Shown here: positions 56,066-64,000 of the stretch, piece by piece
Layout: each line of letters starts with the position of its first letter
How positions within the stretch are numbered: the stretch's first letter is position 1
NCBI RefSeq assembly: GCF_016598485.1
Contig: NZ_JAEMUW010000021.1
Coordinates: 1-64,000 of the forward strand
Reading direction: 5' to 3'
DNA: 64,000 bases
Source: Micromonospora coerulea
Lineage (GTDB): Bacteria; Actinomycetota; Actinomycetes; Mycobacteriales; Micromonosporaceae
Program-made: the position numbers and the translations under genes
Notes under the pieces: generated by a model
The model's input: only the letters and a program-made list of their open reading frames with translations
Databases searched by the model: none
What the model was told of the DNA's origin: nothing

Positions 56066-58897
56066 ATGAAGCTACGCAACAAGACCCGCCGCACGGCCGC
56101 GTCCACCGTCGTCGCGGTATGCATCGCCGGGGCGACCCTGGCCATGAGCGGTCGCGCGGAGAGCGCCTCTCCCACCTGCCAGTCGTCGAATGCGGGGACC
56201 TACACGGTGCTGGTCTGCCTCGCCCAGCCATCGAGTGGCAGCCCGATTGTGGGCGACGCCGTCGTAGTGGCGACCGTCAACGTGACGGTCGGCACGAGCC
56301 CCGGCGTCGCCAAGACCGAGTGGACCCTCAACGGCGAGCATCTGCTCACGGACTTCCAGTCGCCGCACCAGTTCACCCTCTCCACCGCCGACTTCGCGGA
56401 CGGCGAATACGCGATCGGCGTCTCGGCGAAAATGCGCGACGGGTACCTCACCCCGGCAGCGGTCGTCACCGCCACCTTCGCCAACGGCAACGCCACCACC
56501 CCGCCGAACACCCGGCAATGGGCGGTGCCGCCCATCCACGCTCGCGGTCCGCAGGAAGCCTTCGTGGTGGCCGCCGTCGGTGACGGTGCCGGCGGTGAGA
56601 CCAACGCGGTCAACGTCACCAACGCACTCGTCGGGTGGGACCCGGACCTGTTCCTCTACCTCGGCGACGTGTACGAAGAGGGCACCCTGACGGAGTTCAA
56701 GAACTGGTACGGCGGCCCTACCGCATTCTACGGTCGGCTGCGCGGCGTCACTACTCCCATCATCGGGAACCACGAATACAACGGTTCCGTAGCTGACGGC
56801 TACTTCCACTTCTGGGACAACATTCCGCACTACTACAGCTACGACGCCAACGGCTGGCATTTCATCGCCGTCGACTCGACCAGCAACTACAACAAGGTCG
56901 CGCCGGGCACCCCGCAGTACGAATGGCTCGCTGACGACCTCGCCGCCAACCGCAGCCCGTGCACAGTCGTGTTCTGGCACCACCCCCTCTTCAGCGTGGG
57001 GTCTGAGGACCCCGCGCCGCGGATGCAGCCCATGTGGGACCTCATGGCCTCCCACCAGGTCACCCTGCTCGTCACCGGACACGACCACAACTACCAGCGC
57101 TGGGCGCCCATGGGCGCGGGCGGCGCGCTCGCCGGCGGCGGCATAGTCGAGCTCGTGGTGGGCGGCGGCGGCCATTCGAGTCAGGGCTTCGCCAGCTCGG
57201 ATGCCCGCGTGGTCAAGACGAACAAGAGCTACGGCGCCGTGCGCATGGAACTCTTCGGCAACCGGGCCGATCTGCGGTACCACGCGGCCGGCGCCACGGG
57301 CACGAGCCTCGTCGACTCGTCGACCGTCTCCTGCAAGGGCGCCGACGGGCTGGCCCCGACCCCGCCCGCCGACGTGACCGCCACCGTGAACCCGACCCCG
57401 TCCGTGAGCCTTGCCTGGACCGGTGCGACCGACAACTACGGCGTGACCGGCTACCGCGTATTCCGCGATGGCACCGCGGTGGCCGACCTGCCCGCGACCG
57501 CGACGTCGTGGACGGACACCTCCGTCGCGGGCGCGACCCGGTACGCATACACGGTCGATGCCGTCGACGCCGCCGGAAACCGCTCCACCCGCACCCCACC
57601 GGTGGCCGTGACGACCCTCGGCCCGGACACCACGCCCCCTACCGCTCCGGGCGGGCTCGCCGCCGCAGCCGCCCCGGAGGCGGTCACGCTCACCTGGTCA
57701 CCGGCAACGGACAACGTCGGTGTCACGGGATACACGGTGCTCCGCGACGGCGTGGTGGTGGCGACCGTGACGGCCACGACATACGCCGACAGCGCCGTGC
57801 CGGCGAACGAGTCACACACCTGGAGCGTGCGGGCGCTCGACGCGGCGGCAAACGCCGGCGCCGAATCCAACGTGGTCACCGCGGTGCGCGACACGCTGGC
57901 ACCGTCGGCCCCGGCCAACCTGACGGTCACCGGCGTGGAGCCCGGCGCGGTCAGCCTCGCCTGGGACGCGTCGACCGACAACGTCGGGGTCGCGCAGTAC
58001 CGGGTGTTCCGCGACGGAAGCCTCCTGGCGGGGATCTGGCCGGATCAGACGTTCACCGACTACACGGTCGGCACCACCGGCACGTCACACACGTACCTGG
58101 TTACGGCTGCCGACCCCGCGGGGAACGTCTCCGGCCCGAGTAACCAGGTGACTGTCACCGCCGCCGACTCCAGCCCACCCACGGCGCCCACCAACCTGCG
58201 AGGTGCGGCCACCGGACCCAACCGGGTCGAGCTGTCGTGGGCGCCCGCGACGGACGACGTCGGCGTGGCCGCTTACACGGTGTACCGAAACGGCACGGCC
58301 CTCGGGACCACTACGGGCGCGGCCTTCACCGACACCACGGCCCTCTCGGAGACTCCCTACACGTACCTGGTCTCCGCCTCCGACGCGGCCGGAAACTCCT
58401 CAGACCTGAGCGCGCCGGCCCTGGTCACCACGCCAGCCGCCACGCCGGTCCTGGCCGTGGCGGACACCTACGTCAAGGAGTCCAGTCCCTCGAGCAGATA
58501 TGGGAGCACCACGGTCCTGCGGGTCGACGGAGATCCGGTCACGAACGCCTACCTGAAGTTCACGGTGTCCGGGCAGACCGGCCTGGTGCTGCGCGCGCGC
58601 CTGAAGATCTGGGTCGCGGCCGGCTCGTCCACCGGGTTCGTCGTCCGCCCGGTCGCGGACTCGACGTGGTCGGAGGCGTTGACGAACTGGAACAACGCCC
58701 CCCTGATCGACAACACGTCGATCGCCGCCACCGGCCGGACCACAACCGGCACCTGGGTCACCCTCGATGTCACGCCCCTGATCAGTGGGAACGGCACGTT
58801 CACCGTCGGTCTGACCTCAATCGGCGCCTCGGCGAGCAGCTACGGCAGCCGCGAGTCCAGCACCGCCCCGCTGTTGCTGCTGGACGTGACCTCATGA
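56066..58897 (+). CDS. Secreted metallophosphoesterase with four FN3 modules and a DNRLRE/CBM-like end
   Basis: A 943-residue exported protein. Signal peptide (1-34), an Ig-like strand region, then a calcineurin-type phosphoesterase domain (AAVGDGAGGETN, LYLGDVYEEG, IIGNHEYNG, VVFWHHPLFS, VTGHDHNYQRW; about 165-425) resembling purple acid phosphatases. Four fibronectin III modules follow (about 430-800; each begins with APxxP and contains SLAWxxxTDNxGVxxYxVxRDG). The C-terminal 140 residues match DNRLRE/CBM96-type domains (ADTYVKESSPSSRYGSTTVLRVDG). ATG 56066 has AAAAGGAG. It lies 50 bp after the GH99-like gene and ends stop-to-stop with the cyclase gene. Confidence 0.88.
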   Translation: MKLRNKTRRTAASTVVAVCIAGATLAMSGRAESASPTCQSSNAGTYTVLVCLAQPSSGSPIVGDAVVVATVNVTVGTSPGVAKTEWTLNGEHLLTDFQSPHQFTLSTADFADGEYAIGVSAKMRDGYLTPAAVVTATFANGNATTPPNTRQWAVPPIHARGPQEAFVVAAVGDGAGGETNAVNVTNALVGWDPDLFLYLGDVYEEGTLTEFKNWYGGPTAFYGRLRGVTTPIIGNHEYNGSVADGYFHFWDNIPHYYSYDANGWHFIAVDSTSNYNKVAPGTPQYEWLADDLAANRSPCTVVFWHHPLFSVGSEDPAPRMQPMWDLMASHQVTLLVTGHDHNYQRWAPMGAGGALAGGGIVELVVGGGGHSSQGFASSDARVVKTNKSYGAVRMELFGNRADLRYHAAGATGTSLVDSSTVSCKGADGLAPTPPADVTATVNPTPSVSLAWTGATDNYGVTGYRVFRDGTAVADLPATATSWTDTSVAGATRYAYTVDAVDAAGNRSTRTPPVAVTTLGPDTTPPTAPGGLAAAAAPEAVTLTWSPATDNVGVTGYTVLRDGVVVATVTATTYADSAVPANESHTWSVRALDAAANAGAESNVVTAVRDTLAPSAPANLTVTGVEPGAVSLAWDASTDNVGVAQYRVFRDGSLLAGIWPDQTFTDYTVGTTGTSHTYLVTAADPAGNVSGPSNQVTVTAADSSPPTAPTNLRGAATGPNRVELSWAPATDDVGVAAYTVYRNGTALGTTTGAAFTDTTALSETPYTYLVSASDAAGNSSDLSAPALVTTPAATPVLAVADTYVKESSPSSRYGSTTVLRVDGDPVTNAYLKFTVSGQTGLVLRARLKIWVAAGSSTGFVVRPVADSTWSEALTNWNNAPLIDNTSIAATGRTTTGTWVTLDVTPLISGNGTFTVGLTSIGASASSYGSRESSTAPLLLLDVTS

Positions 58898-60079
58898 AGG
58901 GCGGCGGATCCGGGCGCGGAGCCGGCCGACGGCGTCGCCGAGCACCGCGCCGGTCATCGGCAGCAGCGGGCTGGACCGCATCACCGCCAGTTCCTCCGCC
59001 GGGGAGGTGACCCCGTCGAGGAAGCGCAGCACCCGCTCGGCCGGATTGCGGTCGAAGAGCCGGTCGAAGAACTCCACCCCGCCGACGTGGCCCCGGTCCA
59101 GGGCGCGCAGTGCCACCGCGTCCATCCACAGGTGACGGCGCGGGTAGGCGGCCCGGGGCACCGGCGGCCGGCCGGCGGCGAGGGCGGCGGCCACCTGCTC
59201 GGCCTGCCGGTGCATAGCAGAGAAGGTGAAGCCGGTGGAGGGCCGGGTGGCGCCGCCGGCGGTGCCGAGGCGGACCACCCGGGGCGACGGGCGGGCCACG
59301 AACGGGCCGTCGGTCATCGGGATCACCCCGTGCTCGACCTCCCGCACCCGCAACGTCGCCGGGTCGAGGCCGAGCAGGTCGAGGTAGCCGCGCAGGGCGG
59401 CGTCGTAGCCGGGGTCGGTGAGCAGGTCGGGTGAGAACTCGGTGTACTCGACCAGGGCGTACCGGTCGCTGACCGGCAGCACGTAGCCGAACGACACCCC
59501 CCGGGCGGGCTGCTGGGTGCGGAAGTCCATCAGCACCGCCCGGTCCGGGTCGAACGTCGGCGCGTCGGCCTCCACCCACCAGCCGCGGAAGTGCTGCAGC
59601 CAGCTGGTGCGCCCGGGCCGCGCCGGCGGGTGGGGCCGGGAGTCGAGGACCCAGCCGGCCCGGACCAGCCGCCGGCCGTCGGGGTCACGGACGGTCACCC
59701 GGTGACCGTCGTCGTCGAGGGCGCCCGCCGCCGCGCCGATCCGGACGGCGCCCAGCTGTGCCTCCGCCTCGGCAGCCCGGTCGTAGACCGGGGCCGAGCG
59801 GAGCATGGCGTACCGCAGCGGGGCGAGCGACAGGACGCGGCGGCCGGCGGGCGTGACCACGTCGGCCCGCGACCAGCTCGCGCTGAGCATCGGGTCGAGG
59901 TCGTTGCCCGGGGTGCCCCAGAACGCCCACGTCCGGTCCTGGCCGCGCTTGTGCACCGGGTCGACCACGGCGATCCGCAGCCCGGACACCCCGCGCCGGT
60001 GCAGGGCGGCCAGGACCAGGGAGGCGGCGCCGCCGCCGCCCACCAGCGCGAGGTCGACGTCGGCCGGGGATGCGTCCAC
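58892..60079 (-). CDS. Lycopene cyclase-family flavoprotein
   Basis: A 395-residue carotenoid enzyme. Dinucleotide motif LALVGGGGAASLVLAAL, PVHKRGQDRTWAFWG, and the cyclase signatures FRGWWVEADAPTFDPDRAVLMDFR, FGYVLPVSDRYALVEYTEFS, GVIPMTDGPF and LGTAGGATRPSTGFTFSAMHRQAE are all visible, so it is a CrtY/CrtL-type lycopene beta-cyclase. No other carotenoid genes are in the window. GTG 60079 is the most upstream start with similarity. Its stop is immediately next to that of the phosphoesterase gene (TCATGA). Confidence 0.85.
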   Translation of the reverse strand: MDASPADVDLALVGGGGAASLVLAALHRRGVSGLRIAVVDPVHKRGQDRTWAFWGTPGNDLDPMLSASWSRADVVTPAGRRVLSLAPLRYAMLRSAPVYDRAAEAEAQLGAVRIGAAAGALDDDGHRVTVRDPDGRRLVRAGWVLDSRPHPPARPGRTSWLQHFRGWWVEADAPTFDPDRAVLMDFRTQQPARGVSFGYVLPVSDRYALVEYTEFSPDLLTDPGYDAALRGYLDLLGLDPATLRVREVEHGVIPMTDGPFVARPSPRVVRLGTAGGATRPSTGFTFSAMHRQAEQVAAALAAGRPPVPRAAYPRRHLWMDAVALRALDRGHVGGVEFFDRLFDRNPAERVLRFLDGVTSPAEELAVMRSSPLLPMTGAVLGDAVGRLRARIRRPS

Positions 60080-60184
60080 CCCGCCACGCTGCCACACGCC
60101 GGGCCGCCGCCGGCCGGGGGACTCGCCGACCCGCGCCCGGGGCGGCGCGTAGATTCGGGGAAACACCGAGGAACGGGGGACGGC

Positions 60185-61252
60185 ATGGCGCAGGCGCCGC
60201 TGCGGGTGGGGCTGCTGGGGTACGGGATCGCCGGGCGGGTGTTCCACGCCCCGCTGATCGCCGCCACGCCCGGGCTGCGGTTGGACGCCATCGTCACGGC
60301 CAACCCCGAGCGGCGCGAGCAGGCCCGCCAGGAGCACCCCGACACCCGGCTCCTCGACGACGCCGACCAGCTTTGGGCCGCGGCGGACGCCCTCGACCTG
60401 ATCGTGGTGGCGACGCCGAACCGGCAGCATGCGCCGATGGCCCGGGCGGCGGTGGCGGTCGGCCTGCCGGTCGTGGTGGACAAGCCGCTCGCGCCCACCG
60501 CCGTGGAGTGCCGGGCGCTGGTCGACGAGGCGGCCGACCGGGGTGTGCCGCTGACCGTCTTCCAGAACCGGCGCTGGGACGGCGACCTCCTGACCGTCCG
60601 GCGGCTCGTCGAGGCGGGCGAGCTGGGGCGGGTGAGCCGGTTCGAGTCCCGGTTCGAGCGCTGGCGGCCGGCGATCAAGCCGGGCTGGCGGGAGAGCGCC
60701 GCGCCCGGCGAGGCCGGCGGCGCGCTCTTCGACCTCGGCGCTCACCTGGTCGACCAGGCCGTCCAGCTGTTCGGGCCGGTGGAACAGGTCTACGCGGAGG
60801 TGGACCGGCGGCGACCGGGCGCCGAGGTCGACGACGACGCGTTCGTGGCGCTGACCCACACCGGCGGGGTCCGCTCCCACCTGTGGATGAGCGCCGTCAC
60901 GCCGCAGCTCGGGCCGCGGCTGCGGGTCCTCGGCGACCGCGCCGGCTACACCACCTACGGTCTGGACCCTCAGGAGGACGCGCTGCGCGACGGCGGCCGG
61001 CCCGACGCGCCCGGCTGGGGCGAGGTCACCCCCGACCGGTACGGCCAGCTCGGCGTCGACGGCGAGCTGCGGCCGGTGCCCACCGAGCCGGGCCGCTACC
61101 AGGCCTTCTACGCCCAGGTCGCGGCGGCGCTGCGCGACGGCACGCCGATGCCGGTCGACCCGCGCGACGCGGTGGCCACCGTCGCGCTGATCGAGCTGGC
61201 GCACCGCTCCGCCGCCGAGGGTCTGGTGCTGCCCGTCCCGCCGCTCGCCTGA
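60185..61252 (+). CDS. Gfo/Idh/MocA-family oxidoreductase
   Basis: A 355-residue NAD(P)-dependent oxidoreductase. N-terminal Rossmann motif VGLLGYGIAGRVFHAPLI, then DLIVVATPNRQHAPMARAAVAVGLPVVVDKPLAPTAVEC with the catalytic Lys of the DKP motif, and the C-terminal beta-sheet domain including GGALFDLGAHLVDQAV. It resembles bacterial YvaA/YdgJ-like inositol or sugar dehydrogenases. ATG 60185 is preceded by GGGGGA. Single gene; substrate unknown. Confidence 0.88.
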   Translation: MAQAPLRVGLLGYGIAGRVFHAPLIAATPGLRLDAIVTANPERREQARQEHPDTRLLDDADQLWAAADALDLIVVATPNRQHAPMARAAVAVGLPVVVDKPLAPTAVECRALVDEAADRGVPLTVFQNRRWDGDLLTVRRLVEAGELGRVSRFESRFERWRPAIKPGWRESAAPGEAGGALFDLGAHLVDQAVQLFGPVEQVYAEVDRRRPGAEVDDDAFVALTHTGGVRSHLWMSAVTPQLGPRLRVLGDRAGYTTYGLDPQEDALRDGGRPDAPGWGEVTPDRYGQLGVDGELRPVPTEPGRYQAFYAQVAAALRDGTPMPVDPRDAVATVALIELAHRSAAEGLVLPVPPLA

Positions 61253-61258
61253 CCGGGG

Positions 61259-61513
61259 TCAGTGCGGGAAGGCCCGGGGCACCCGCCGCTCGACCTCCTC
61301 GCGGAAGTCCTCGATCCGGGACGCCACCTGCCGCATGCCGACGGTGGACTCCAGCCGGTCCAGGTAGAGCGAGCGGCGGGCCAGGCCGGCCAGGTCGAAG
61401 CTGAAGTAGACGGCCATCAGCGGGTTGACGAACAACGTGCTGCCCCGGGTGCGTCGGGTGACGTGGATGTCACCGGACGCGCCGCGGGTGGCCGCGGCGA
61501 TCTGCCCGTGCAC
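61259..61513 (-). CDS. Hypothetical protein
   Basis: An 84-residue frame (GTG 61513) with a fairly regular centre (LFVNPLMAVYFSFDLAGLARRSLYLDRLESTVGMRQ) and a charged end. I do not recognise it. It follows the Gfo/Idh/MocA gene tail to tail with 6 bp between stops, and could be a fragment of a larger protein, since the region to its right holds other remnants. Confidence 0.45.
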   Translation of the reverse strand: MHGQIAAATRGASGDIHVTRRTRGSTLFVNPLMAVYFSFDLAGLARRSLYLDRLESTVGMRQVASRIEDFREEVERRVPRAFPH

Positions 61514-61599
61514 GATGCTGGGCCGCAGCGGGGTGGCGGCACGGCGAGCGACGGCACGGGGAGTCCTCCTTCGGTCGGCCCCACCCTAGGCGACGGTCG

Positions 61600-61866
61600 C
61601 TGAGCGGTCGTCCGGCGCGGCGCGGGATCGACGTACGCGGCGGCGACCGTTGACCGGTCGAAGACCCGCCAGGTCACCGCGGTCACCGCGACGGCGACCA
61701 CGAACCCCACCCAGTACGGCGCGGTCAACCCGAACCGGGCGGCGACCACCCCGCCGAGCAGCGCGCCGAGACAGTTGCCGCCGGCGGCGATGAAGAGCGC
61801 GGTGCTGCCCACCCGCCCCTGCAACGCGGTCGGGGTCAACCGGTGGCGCAGCGAGTTCGACACCAT
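61600..61866 (-). pseudogene. C-terminal remnant of an MFS transporter
   Basis: Only the last two transmembrane helices remain: NSLRHRLTPTALQGRVGSTALFIAAGGNCLGALLGGVVAARFGLTAPYWVGFVVAVAVTAVTWRVFD. The RLTPTALQGRVGS loop is typical of macrolide-type MFS exporters. The frame runs on without the normal stop, so the end also seems shifted; the boundary at 61600 is approximate. Confidence 0.6.
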
Positions 61867-62069
61867 GCGCCGGTGACAGGGGCCGAAGCGGGAGCACGTC
61901 CCGCTGGTCCTCCACCGGGTCGCCGTAGCCGAAGGGTCCCGAGGAGCTCACCCGTCTCCGCACCCATCAGCAGGTCGACGTGCGGGACGGCCGGTGTCCA
62001 TCGCGCCAGCATCGACAGCCGGCCGCAGTGCCGGCAACCGGATACCGGCCGGTGACGCAGGAATGCCAT
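61836..62069 (-). CDS. Possible small CxxC protein
   Basis: A 77-residue frame starting at ATG 62069, 8 bp from the divergent flavin-oxidase gene. The first part is coherent (FLRHRPVSGCRHCGRLSMLARWTPAVPHVDLLMGAETGELL) with a possible zinc-binding CRHC; the remainder is Pro/Gly/Arg-rich and overlaps the MFS remnant. It may be a frameshifted small gene. No family recognised. Confidence 0.3.
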   Translation of the reverse strand: MAFLRHRPVSGCRHCGRLSMLARWTPAVPHVDLLMGAETGELLGTLRLRRPGGGPAGRAPASAPVTGAWCRTRCATG

Positions 62070-62077
62070 GATCCCCT

Positions 62078-62593
62078 ATGCCTGTCACAAATTCCTGGCT
62101 CGCCGGCCCCTCCCCCACCGCCCGCCTCGACCGGGACCGCCTCTCCGAGCGGATCCTCAACCTGCTGTCGTCGCAGAACATGTGTGTGCTCGCCACCGCC
62201 GGGCCGGGCGGGCCGCTCGCCACCCCCGTGCGCTACTTCCACCTGGACTTCACCCTGATGTTCACGGCGGTCGCCGGCTCGCCGAAGATGCGCAACATCG
62301 CCGCCGACGCCCGGGTGTCGATCGGTGTCTTCGCGCCGCTGGTCGGACAGGCCAGCAGCCGGGGCGCGCAGGTGTTCGGGCGGGCCCGGGTGCTCAGCCC
62401 GGACGACCCGGACTTCGACCGGCACTGGCCGGCGTACCGGTGGCAGTCCGACCACGTCGAGCGGTCCCGCCCGTTGGACGAACCGCCGACCGGCCCGCTG
62501 GTCGTGGTGCCGGCGGAGCGGATCGTCTACACCGAACACTGGCTGCGCCGCGACGGCTACGCCCCCCGCCAGTTCTGGCGGGCGTCCCCGTAG
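62078..62593 (+). CDS. Pyridoxamine 5'-phosphate oxidase-family (split-barrel flavin) protein
   Basis: A 171-residue FMN- or F420-binding split-barrel protein: ERILNLLSSQNMCVLATAGPGGPLATPVRYFHLDFTLMF, SPKMRNIAADARVSIGVFAPL and the end EHWLRRDGYAPRQFWR. It may reduce or bind flavin-linked substrates; reaction unknown. A near copy of its C-terminal quarter stands 740 bp away at 63197-63295, beyond the DinB gene. Confidence 0.8.
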   Translation: MPVTNSWLAGPSPTARLDRDRLSERILNLLSSQNMCVLATAGPGGPLATPVRYFHLDFTLMFTAVAGSPKMRNIAADARVSIGVFAPLVGQASSRGAQVFGRARVLSPDDPDFDRHWPAYRWQSDHVERSRPLDEPPTGPLVVVPAERIVYTEHWLRRDGYAPRQFWRASP

Positions 62594-62677
62594 GGCGGCC
62601 GATCGGGTGCCACTCACCCGAGCGGGATCACCGGCCGCACGAACATCTGGTCAGGGGCGCCGGGCATACTGCCGGCC

Positions 62678-63187
62678 ATGACCGTCGCCTTCCCGGAACC
62701 CGGTCCCTCGTCGGACGTGCCCGCCCTCTTCCTGACCTATCTCGACTTCTACCGGAAGACGGTCGCCGACCGGTTCACCGGGCTCACCGACGCGCAGGCC
62801 CGCTCGATCCGGGTGCCCTCCGGGTGGACCCCGGTCGAGCTCGTCAAGCACCTGACGTTCATGGAGCGGCGGTGGCTGGTGTGGGGCTTTCTCGGCGAGC
62901 AGGTGTCCGACCCGTGGGGCGACCACCTGCGGGACCGCTGGCACGTCCGACCGGACGAACGCATCACCGACCTGGTGGCCGCCCTGCACGCGGCCGGGAC
63001 GCGCACCCGAAAGATCGTGGAGTCCACCCCGCCCGGCACGCTGGCCGCGCTGGGTGGGCGGTTCACCGACGAGGCGAGCCGCCCCACCCTGGTCGCGATC
63101 CTCTTCCACGTCCTGCAGGAGTACGCCCGGCACGCCGGCCACCTCGACATCGTCCGCGAGCTGATCGACGGCCGCACCGGGGAATGA
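62678..63187 (+). CDS. DinB-like (DUF664) metal-binding protein
   Basis: A 169-residue four-helix-bundle protein of the DinB/YfiT group. Metal-binding His positions are visible: ELVKHLTFMERRWLVWGF, and the last helix ATLVAILFHVLQEYARHAGHLDIVRELIDG with HxxxH. Some relatives are mycothiol-dependent enzymes or S-transferases; this one is unassigned. ATG 62678 lies in a moderate context without strong RBS. Confidence 0.8.
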   Translation: MTVAFPEPGPSSDVPALFLTYLDFYRKTVADRFTGLTDAQARSIRVPSGWTPVELVKHLTFMERRWLVWGFLGEQVSDPWGDHLRDRWHVRPDERITDLVAALHAAGTRTRKIVESTPPGTLAALGGRFTDEASRPTLVAILFHVLQEYARHAGHLDIVRELIDGRTGE

Positions 63188-63196
63188 CGGTCATCC

Positions 63197-63295
63197 GTGG
63201 AGCGGTCCCGGTCGCTGGGCGAGCCACCGAGCGGCCCGCTGGTGGTGGTCGCCGCGGAGCGAATCGTCTACACCGAGCACTGGCTGCGCCGGGAC
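63197..63295 (+). pseudogene. Duplicated C-terminal fragment of a flavin-oxidase gene
   Basis: These about 99 bases match 62456-62554 of the neighbouring oxidase gene at roughly four positions in five, and encode GPLVVVAAERIVYTEHWLRRD against GPLVVVPAERIVYTEHWLRRD. There is no start and the match breaks off after the last RRD. It is a remnant of a second copy whose body is lost. Confidence 0.75.
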
Positions 63296-63364
63296 CGGCC
63301 CAGCTCCGGTACGAGATCACAACGGTCGGACACGGCCGCTGGTTAGCCGGGGCCACCGCCAGCG

Positions 63365-63901
63365 TCAGCGCAGGTCGGGACGGCGAAGGCGCCACAGCGT
63401 CTGCCGGCGCAGCGGAACCTCCTCCTCCGGGTCGTCGAAGTCCTCGCCCGGGTCGGTGGTCATGCCGAGGCGACGCATGACCGCCTGGGAGCGGAGGTTC
63501 GTCGGGGTCGTGACGGCCAGGATCTCCGGCAGACCGAGGACGTCGAAGCCGTACTCCAGCACGGCCTGGGCGGCCTCGGTGGCGTAGCCGTGGCCCCAGG
63601 CGGAACGGGCCAGCCGCCACCCGATCTCCACCCCGGTGAACGGCACCCCGTCGTCCACGTCGTCCAGGCCGGTGAAGCCGATGAACTCACCCGTGTCGCG
63701 CACCTCGACCGCCCAGAAGCCGTAGCCCTTACGGTCGATGTCCTGCTGAAAGTGGCGCACCGAGGCGGTGGCCTGCTCGAGGTCGAGCACCAGGCCCAGG
63801 TGCTCCCGTACCAGCGGGTCCGCGTTCATCGCGGCCCACGGGGCCAGGTCGGACTCCCGCCAGTCCCGCAGGACCAGCCGCTTGCTGTTGATCTCCGTCA
63901 C
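63365..63901 (-). CDS. GNAT-family N-acetyltransferase (RimJ/RimL-like)
   Basis: A 178-residue acetyltransferase: start SKRLVLRDWRESDLAPWAAMNADPLVREHLG, the core FTGVEIGWRLARSAWGHGYATEAAQAVLEYGFDVLGLPEILAVTTPTNLRSQAVMRRLGM with the acetyl-CoA loop SAWGHGYATEA. Likely acetylates a small molecule or protein N-terminus; acceptor unknown. GTG 63901 fits the family start. Single gene. Confidence 0.85.
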   Translation of the reverse strand: MTEINSKRLVLRDWRESDLAPWAAMNADPLVREHLGLVLDLEQATASVRHFQQDIDRKGYGFWAVEVRDTGEFIGFTGLDDVDDGVPFTGVEIGWRLARSAWGHGYATEAAQAVLEYGFDVLGLPEILAVTTPTNLRSQAVMRRLGMTTDPGEDFDDPEEEVPLRRQTLWRLRRPDLR

Positions 63902-63940
63902 CGCGCGAAGATATCCCCGCGCACCAGCCGCCGTTGCCCC

Positions 63941-64000
63941 TCAGCAGAGGGTGACGGCCATCCGGTCACCGGCGACCCTCAGCAGACCGCTCTCCTCCAC
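63941..64000 (-). CDS. C-terminal end of a gene cut by the window edge
   Basis: A minus-strand frame enters from the right edge and ends at the TGA at 63941-63943 with LLRVAGDRMAVTLC. Only about 19 codons are visible, so no family can be named; it may also be chance. Confidence 0.3.
   Translation of the reverse strand: MEESGLLRVAGDRMAVTLC

Noticed and set aside
1..64000. CRISPR array, rRNA, tRNA, prophage or integrative element core genes
   Set aside because: No regularly spaced repeats, no conserved RNA gene sequence, and no integrase, portal or relaxase gene was found.

Overview
The window looks like chromosomal DNA of a Micromonosporaceae-type actinobacterium (Micromonospora or a close relative; inferred). 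The sequence is very GC-rich throughout, about a third of the genes start with GTG or TTG, neighbouring genes often overlap by 4 bp (ATGA or GTGA), there is a mycothiol-dependent formaldehyde dehydrogenase, and many protein families are typical of that group. I see no rRNA, tRNA, CRISPR array, complete insertion sequence or prophage.

1-7.3 kb is mixed housekeeping and accessory DNA: a secreted lysozyme-like protein, a broken DUF3626 gene, a VOC protein, a MEDS-STAS regulator followed by the remains of its partner, TrmO, a SUKH-family gene between two 22-nt direct repeats, the MBL hydrolase and mscR formaldehyde pair, and a DoxX-like membrane protein. 7.3-21.7 kb carries regulators with adjacent target genes: a GntR-MFS operon; CapA, a GT2 and LtrA; a Baeyer-Villiger monooxygenase - SDR - hydrolase operon divergent from a TetR gene over a perfect 14-bp inverted repeat; a WYL regulator with a CTGACAG operator; and a MocR regulator divergent from a LysE exporter. 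21.7-28.9 kb holds an ECF sigma factor with a membrane-anchored Asp-box protein, a VOC-ECF pair, archease and RtcB arranged tail to tail, and an SDR.

The most striking block is 28.9-42.4 kb. One tightly overlapping minus-strand operon encodes a caa3-type cytochrome oxidase (CtaC with fused cytochrome c, CtaD, CtaE), a CtaG assembly factor, a cytochrome c lipoprotein and a full bc complex (QcrC, QcrA, QcrB). Divergent from it is an operon for System I cytochrome c maturation (CcmC, E, F, G, H). Actinobacteria generally use System II, so this looks like a respiratory branch that brings its own heme-attachment machinery. Its CtaD also lacks the usual K-channel lysine.

42.4-48.2 kb contains a subtilisin-inhibitor-like protein, a cysteine-rich pentapeptide-repeat protein, small acidic proteins, RNase HI and an SMP-30/MRJP-like protein. 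48.2-58.9 kb is a second accessory island: a GT2-GtrA-HprK-like triple fusion, a PMT-like mannosyltransferase, a secreted phosphoesterase, a membrane protein with two ectodomains including a GH99-like one, and a large secreted metallophosphoesterase with four FN3 modules. It looks like a system for cell-surface glycan building and remodelling, but no function is proven. 58.9-64 kb has a lycopene cyclase, a Gfo/Idh/MocA oxidoreductase and small enzymes. Broken or partial genes (DUF3626, MEDS-ATPase, MBL, MFS, a duplicated flavin-oxidase tail) are scattered through the window, showing repeated small deletions.
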